A DNA stretch of 64,000 nucleotides. It comes from Phragmites australis. Taxonomy: Eukaryota; Streptophyta; Magnoliopsida; Poales; Poaceae. The notes under the pieces were generated by a model. It was given only the letters and a program-made list of their open reading frames with translations, ran no database searches and had not been told where the DNA came from. The stretch covers positions 17,791,001 through 17,855,000 of the forward strand of contig NC_084925.1 of assembly GCF_958298935.1 (NCBI RefSeq), written 5' to 3'. Made by a program: the position numbers and the translations under genes. Below, piece after piece: positions 57,565 to 64,000 of the stretch; position 1 is the stretch's first letter; each line of letters starts with the position of its first letter.

Positions 57565-59607
57565 TGCCACACCTGGTTTTAGAAAGGAACAAAACTAGAT
57601 GTATAAACTATATGTATGCCAGGATCAAGTTTCATACATGCAACGACTTCATCGTGTATCACACACAGTGTCATTATTACAACATTTAACTAGAATAAAT
57701 AAAGATACCACAAAGTCTTAAACAAAAGCACACAACTAAACTCTGCGAAACTCCATCTTCCACAGGCAATTGATCGGGGGAAACGCCAGCCTAGCAGTCT
57801 TCATCTTCATCAACGATGAAGTCTGGATCTCCTTCAATATCTGAGCAGCGCTTGGAGGTCATTTGGGGTAAAAACAACAAGTGTGAGTACAACTTCTACG
57901 CCGCAAGTGTGGGAAGATAAAATGCCATGCAAGCTTAAAAACGGAACAAGCTGTAACAGTTAAGTTTTGCATAAAAGCCAACTATACTAACAAAGTATTA
58001 TGAAAGCATCCCACTTGTCTAGGTGAATCAACAGCACACCTCCAACTCCTAGAAACATCTACACATGTTTCCCAACCACCTGAATCCCACATCAGGCTCC
58101 CAAAAAACTAAACCAACCCAAACCCATTCGGCTAATCATGTGAGGATCCAAGTCTCTCATAACCGCGAGCATTACTGTTATAACAGTTTTTACACTCTGC
58201 AGAGGTTGTCCAGCTTTCCCCACAAGTCATGATTTTCCTTGTTGCCGTGTCCGCGAAACACTTAACACATGCCAGTGGTGTGTTGCCCGGAAAGTCACTA
58301 CAAAGCCGTTACAAAGTTTCATCCAGCATGTGCATGCCTGCTAGGTTTCGCCGCTCCGGAATTATATGCCTTGTAGCTCCGGAAAGTTTTCACCCTTCCC
58401 TTCCAGTACACATCTCATACCCCTATCCAAATGGTTCTGGCCTTTGCCGTCCCCACACAACCACTCTTCCGTTTGGCACGCACAAAACTGGAATCCACTA
58501 ATTAATAGGCTAGGCTTGTCCCATACCAGGTCTCGTGGTTGGTACTATATATCTTGGGTTGTCGCTCCACGAACCGGTCCTTACTTAGGTCATTTGAGCA
58601 AACACTAACCCAACATCATAACTTCATCATCATCGACCCAACTTTGCTCAAGGCCTAAGGTTCCATGTTGCTAATGCCATCATTAATATTCCCAACTCAT
58701 AGTTGCGTTAATTTGTTAATCATGTTTAACCCTTAACCCTTCTATTCCCTTGTGCAAAGCTAAGCATGACTACCCATCATATCCTCTACCAACAACATGG
58801 CGACAAGGAATTATATGGAACATGATACTATAAGTACATAGGATTCAGGATTAACAGCATGCATGTTTGAAATAAAAGAACGCATTTTAAACAAAACCGG
58901 GATCAAAATGTTCAAGGACACTTGCCTCTTCCAACTCGCTGCTCAGACTCTTCAAAAACTTGGTCCTGAAGATTCTCGAACTGCTCTTCGTCTGCTCTCG
59001 AAACACACCAGAATAACATAAAATAAAACCAACTAAGAACAGTACACCAAACAATAGCTAACATCTATGAAAAAGGTACAACAAGATAGTACACGTCGCT
59101 ACGAACACATGAGTGTGAAAACCATCTAAATCAGAGCGAGCGGAGGCGGAAACCAGCCAAGCGCCAATAGCAGAAGGGCTGCGCTGCTGGGCCGCAGCCT
59201 CCGGCTGGCCCAGGCGGGAAGGCAGGAGGCGGCTGGCGATCGGCCCGGAAAGGAGGGAGGCTGTCCAGCTCAGCCCAAAAGGAGGATTTGGTTGGGCTGC
59301 CAAGGAAAAGGAAAAGGGAGAGAAAGAGAAAAGGAAAAAAAAAAGGAAGCCCAAGGAAGAAAAAGGGCTTTTCTTTTTTGGCATGCCTCGGGGTTTTCAA
59401 AACTTATTTTTCGCACAATAAAATCCCTAATGCAGCTATTTCAGCATGAATGCAATCAAACTATAATATAGCCTAGGTTAATTTTCTAGCTTTTAGAAAA
59501 TAATTTCTTTCTTTCTCCTAAGATTTTGAGGCAAAGAATAACACCCTATTCTAAGGGAAAAGAATATTTATTACTATTTCCAAATGTTGAAAAATTAGGG
59601 TGTTACA
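57565..59607 (-). repeat. 3' LTR of the family R element
   Basis: On the minus strand it starts TGTAACACCC (59607) and ends near GTGTGGCA (57565), about 2.04 kb. That is shorter than the 2.93-kb solo LTR, so a large part is missing from the first half. No gene; an exon-like block lies at 58994-58926. Confidence 0.8.
58926..58994 (-). other. LTR micro-exon, family R, 3' LTR copy
   Basis: A 69-nt block on the minus strand after TTTCGAGAG, ending GAAGAG|GCAAGT. Phase 1 reads QFENLQDQVFEESEQ without a stop. The acceptor could also be two bases upstream, which would break the three-base rule. Confidence 0.5.
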
Positions 59608-59622
59608 AACCTACCCCCCTTA
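59608..59622 (-). other. Polypurine tract of the family R element
   Basis: On the minus strand AAGGGGGGTAGGTT lies directly before the 3' LTR. Confidence 0.85.
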
Positions 59623-62600
59623 GAAGGAATCTCGCCCTCGAGATTCGGAAGGATTGGAGAAAAGATGCGGGAATTCTGTCTTTAGATCTGATTCTCTTTC
59701 CCACGTTGCTTCTTCTTCGGGATGGAGTCTCCACTATACCTTGCACATACAGACCTTTCTGTTCCTGGTAACTCTCCCTGATGTCTCTAGAATCCTGACG
59801 GGATACTCCATGTAGGTGAGATCCTCTCCAACTTCTACTTCCTCTAGGGGCATCTGCTCTTTAGGCACTCGTAGACATTTCTTCAATTGTGACACGTGAA
59901 AAACATCGTGACCATCTGCCAATTGAGGTGGTAGCTCCAATTGATATGCTACCTCTCCTCACTTTTCCAACACTTTAAAAGGTCCTATAAACATGGGTGC
60001 AAGTTTTCATTTTACTTTAAATCTGCAAAATCCTCTTATCGGCAAAACTCGTAGATACACGAAGTCACCTGCTTCGAAGGTCAATTCATGATGTCGGTGA
60101 TCTGCATAACTCTTCTGCCGTGCTTGAGCCATTCTCAAATTTTCCCTAATCTATTGTACTTGTCTTTCTGCATCTCTAAGAATTTTTGGGCTAAACACTT
60201 GATTTTCACCAGTCTCATTCCAGTACAATGGTGTTCTGCATTTTCATCCATACAAGGCTTCAAACGGTGACATCTTCAAACTAGTCTGATAACTATTGTT
60301 GTAGGAGAAGATTTTTATCCCATCTAGTCTTATTTCTCAGGGCACAAGCTCTTAACATATCTTCCAAAATTTGATTTACTCTCTCGGTTTGACCATCGGT
60401 CTGCGGGTGATATGCTAAACTAAAGTTTAACCAGGTGTCCAATGACTCATGTAGTTTTTGCCAAAACCTGGAGGTGAACTGGCTTCCTGTATCAGACACT
60501 ATCCTCTTGGGTACTCCATGCAGACACACAATTCTGGCAATGTATAGTTCAGCAAGTCTAAGTCCTATGTAGGTGGTCTTGACTGGGATGAAATGAGCAA
60601 CCTCTGTCAAACGATCCGCTGTCACCAAAATAGCATCATATCCAGTTTGAGTTCGGGGCAAACCAACAATAAAATCCATACTGATTTCTTCCCATTTCCA
60701 CTCTGGTATTTTCAAAGGTTGAAGCAACCCTGTGGGTCTCTGCTGTTCAGCTTTGACTCTTTGACATATATCACATCTTGCTACATATTCCGCAATTTCT
60801 CTCTTCATACCATACTACCAATATCGATCCTTCAAATCTTGATACATCTTGGTGCTCCCGGGGTGAATACAATATGTAGACTCATGCGCTTCTCGAAGTA
60901 TAGTTTCCTTGATAGATTCGATATCCGGAACACAGATTCGTTTCCCAAACCATACAGTCCCATTCTCATCCTCGGTAAAACCTAGGGCTTTACCCTCCTT
61001 AATACGCTGCCTGATTTCCATAACCTTCTCGTCCTCAAGTTGTCCTTTATGAATTTCTTGTTCCAAAGTTGAATTGACTTCCATCACCATGGCTTCTGCA
61101 CTATTTACCAACCCCAGATTAAGTCTCTCAAAATCTTTGCTTAGCACGGGGTGTCTTTCTACTCAAAGCATCGGTAACTACATTCGCCTTTTCAGGATGG
61201 TAGTTAATTCCTAAATCATAATCCTTGATAAGCTCTAACCATCTACGCTATCTGAGGTTGAGATCTGGCTGATTAAAAATATACTTCAACTCTTATGATC
61301 CGAATATATCTCGCACTTTTTTCCAATTAAATAGTGTCTCCATATCTTGAGTGTGTGAACTACAGCGGCTAACTCTAAATCATGTGTTGGGTAGTTCTCC
61401 TCATGCTTCCTTAATTGTCTTGATGCATAGGCTACAATATGGCCTTTCTGCATAAGCACACATCCAAATCCTTGACGGGAGGCATCACAATAAATGGAGA
61501 ACAGTTTCTGCGTATCTGGCATAACCAGTACTCGCGCGGATGTTAGTCTTTCCTTCAACTCTTCAAAACTTGCCTCACAAGCAGGAGTCCATTTAAACGT
61601 TTGTCCTTTCTCAAGTAGTTTGGTGATGGGCTTCGCCAGCTTGGAGAATCCTTCTATGAACTGACGGTAATATCCTACCAATCCAAGAAAGCTACGGATC
61701 TCAGAGACATTCTGGGGAGACTTCCAATTCAAAACATCTTCCACCTTTCTTGGGTCGACTACTATTCCTCCGGCAGAGATGATATGACCGAGAAAAGAGA
61801 CTTGATCTATCCAAAACTCACATTTGCTCAACTTAGCATACAACTGATTATCCCTAAGCTTCTGTAGGACCAATCCCAAATGTTCTGCATGTTCCTTTTT
61901 ATCCCTTGAGTAAACTAGGATGTCTTCAATAAAAACTACTACAAACTTATCCACAAACTCTATGAACACTTTGTTCATTAGGTACATGAAGTAGGCAGGG
62001 GCGTTGGTCAATCCGAAGGACATAACCATATACTGATATAATCCATAACGGATAATGAAGGCAGTTTTAGGAATGTCAGAAACTCGAATCTTCAACTGAT
62101 GATATCCTGAGCGAAGATCGATCTTGGAGAACACACATGCACCTCTAAGCTGATCAAATAAGTCATCTATTCTAGGAAGAGGGTACTTATTCTTTATGGT
62201 CACCTGGTTCAAAGCGCGATAATCTATACACATCCTTTGGGTGTCATCCTTCTTGGGTACGAAAATCACTGGTGCACCCCATGGTGACGAACTAGGTCGG
62301 ATATAACCCTTGTCTAACAACTCTTGCAATTGTTCCTTAAGTTCCGCTAGCTGATTAGCAGCCATTCTATACGGCCTCTTAGATATAGGAGCTGTACTAG
62401 GTACTAGTTCTATAACAAACTCGATGTCATGATCAGGTGGCATACCTGGTAATTCTTCTAGAAAAACATCCGGGTAATTATGAACAACTAGAATGCTCTC
62501 CATTGGTGTTCCATCAGCTTGATTAACTGTTCCCCTGGCCATTGGTGAAACTTTTGCAACGTATTCCACTTCTTTTCCTCCTATCACAAACAGACGAACG

Positions 62601-62900
62601 GCTCTTCTTGCACAATCAATAATTCTATTGAACTTGGTTAACCAATTCATCCCTAGTATGATGTCTATTCCTTCGAATTCCAAAACGATAAGGTTTACCG
62701 GGAAGTCTACCCCCCTTATCTTAATATAGGTAAATTGTGGCTTGCCACATACTTGGTTGATATAAAAGAATGCGATGCTCCAGAATCAAATAATACAGTA
62801 GTGGGGTTGGAGTTGATAAGAAACATACCGATCACAACATCCGAGGCATCTTGAGCTTCGTCAACTGCCACATAATTCATACGGCCTCTAGCCACATTCT
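59623..62900 (-). pseudogene. pol: Family R Pol: protease to chromodomain-like end
   Basis: Minus strand. The protease end ([19 protein letters not shown]) is at 62670-62610. RT runs from about 62350 to 61800 ([19 protein letters not shown]). Its catalytic box reads VFIEDILVY, so the first Asp of the pair is Glu (about 61935). RNase H ends at a 1-nt frameshift near 61287. Integrase is at 60950-60300 (zinc finger [20 protein letters not shown]; core SMDFIVGLP, SDTGSQFTS, DGQTERVNQIL). The end at about 59735-59650 (HPEEEATWERESDL) is chromodomain-like and follows a TAG at 59734. Another frameshift lies between 60293 and 59940. The gene is close kin of the family T pol. Confidence 0.85.
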
Positions 62901-63990
62901 GCTTTGTTTGATTCTGGGGCTAATTCCCATTGCAGTTCTGCTGGTTTGCGCCTTGGGTGGGTAAATGATTCGGACGCTTAAGAGGGCATTGATACACAAA
63001 ATGTCCCTCTACTCCACAATTGAAACAGGGTTTTCCTTTGGTGGAGGCTTGAGGGTTGTTGCCAGTGTTGTTGTTCCTTTGAGGGATCTGACTTGAATTG
63101 CGGGGAGGTTGAAAATTGGAGCACTGGTTCTATCCTGCATTCCTGGATGAGTTCTGATTTGTAGACTGGGCCCTGGGTTGATTGTACTGCTGACCGGAAC
63201 GATTCATAGGTCCAGACTGAGAGGTGTCATAACGGGGCCTAGCATTACTGCCTGACTGACCTGGGCGGTCCATCTTGCGCTTGCGCTCAATATTGTTTCT
63301 CTTGTGCTCCAGGATAAGAGCACGATCTATAAGGGCCTGAAAGTTCTTGAAATCACGAGAAGCCTGAGAATACTGCAGTCCATCATTTAGCCCTTCCAAG
63401 AAATAGTCTTGCTTTTGCTCATTGGTATCTACATCCTCTGGTGCATACCAGGACAACTGGATGAACCTAGTGACGTACTCGCTCACAGTCATTCCTCCTT
63501 GCTTGAGTGATAGGAATTCCTTTCTCTTAATCTTGATAGCTCCTTGGGGTACATGATGAGCTCAGAATACGTTCTTGAACTCCTGCCAGTTGATGCTGTC
63601 ACGTTCTTCATGAGCAGCGACATAGGCATCCCATCAGTATGCCGCAGGTCCCATCAGCTGGTGTGACGCGAACAAAACCTTTTCCCTGGTGTTGCACTGA
63701 GTGACTGAGAGTTTCTTTTCGATAACCTTGAGCCAATCATCAGCGTCCATAGGTTCAATAGCATGAGAGAAGGTAGGCGGTTTAGTCCTTTGAAATTCTC
63801 TGAGCTTGTCATGACGGGATTGCTGTGGTGGTGCAGGGGCAGCGATGAGGGGATTCTACTGCATTTTGGTCATGGTCTGAGCCACTCCTTGTAGAATCTG
63901 AGTTTGCACTGCCAAAAGCTGCTCGAGAGATGGCTATGGTGATGGGGAGGGATTATCATTGTCTTGCCCATCAGAAGTATTGCCATTAGC
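62901..63990 (-). pseudogene. gag: Family R Gag
   Basis: Minus strand. The N-terminal part near 63990-63750 includes PMDADDWLKVIEKKLS. The Gag core continues through 63492-63300 (VTRFIQLSWYAPEDV, QDYFLEGLNDGLQYSQAS). A basic, Gln/Asn-rich region follows, with a zinc knuckle CFNCGVEGHFVYQC at about 63030-62985, intact here unlike in family T. Stops occur at several points, including TGA codons that fit CGA-to-TGA changes. The start codon is at or beyond the window edge. Confidence 0.75.
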
Positions 63991-64000
63991 GTTGGCGCGG

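Larger units (their letters stand above)
57565..64000 (-). mobile_element. Family R chromovirus-like element, 3' part (continues beyond the window)
   Basis: From the right edge leftward: gag, zinc knuckle, protease, RT, RNase H, integrase, chromodomain-like end, polypurine tract and 3' LTR. The 5' LTR lies outside. The LTR is the same family as the solo LTR at 22736-25664, which identifies that solo LTR as chromovirus-derived. Many stops, frameshifts and a changed RT catalytic residue make it dead. Confidence 0.85.

Noticed and set aside
59307..59350. Purine-rich tract as a second polypurine tract
   Set aside because: It lies inside the LTR, not next to its start; the real tract is at 59608-59622.

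Overview
This window is intergenic DNA from a plant genome, almost certainly a grass. Every stretch I can assign is LTR retrotransposon of the Ty3/gypsy superfamily. I found no host gene, no rRNA or tRNA gene and no CRISPR array. The grass call rests on the element types: Tat-lineage elements with a second RNase H and an antisense gene, and Tekay/Del-like chromoviruses with very long LTRs. The species cannot be named from this sequence.

Layout. An old, decayed Tat-lineage element on the minus strand (called host A) is the scaffold from about 42.7 kb down to 0.08 kb. Its gag, protease, RT, two RNases H and integrase are cut into pieces by younger insertions. (i) A 3.7-kb solo LTR of a Tekay-like family (family T), minus strand, lies at 1193-19945. 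It is itself split by a complete Tat element on the plus strand at 1528-16552 (TSD GAGTT). (ii) A 623-bp solo LTR lies at 20195-20817 (TSD ACTTG). (iii) A 2.9-kb solo LTR of a second chromovirus-like family (family R) lies at 22736-25664 (TSD CCCCT). (iv) A minus-strand gag-only element lies at 27889-40505 (TSD GTATT). It carries inside it a rearranged Tat derivative (31607-39546) whose only recognisable gene is antisense, plus a truncated family R LTR. Removing insertions ii, iii and iv with one TSD copy restores the host A reading frame.

Right of 42.7 kb lie fragments of family T LTRs, then a family T element on the plus strand at 43658-56496. It has 3.8- and 3.6-kb LTRs and a gag-pol with a chromodomain-like end. 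A plus-strand Tat gag remnant follows (56497-57564). Last comes the 3' part of a minus-strand family R element (57565 to the window end).

The elements work as standard retrotransposons. LTRs supply promoter and terminator, tRNA binding sites prime reverse transcription, and Gag, protease, RT/RNase H and integrase would be made as one polyprotein. None looks autonomous now, because all carry in-frame stops, frameshifts or catalytic changes. Two things go beyond routine annotation. The 1528-16552 element carries an antisense gene with its own TATA box and a likely intron. Both chromovirus LTR families contain a short exon-like block in which acceptor, donor, reading phase and a length divisible by three are kept across six diverged copies.
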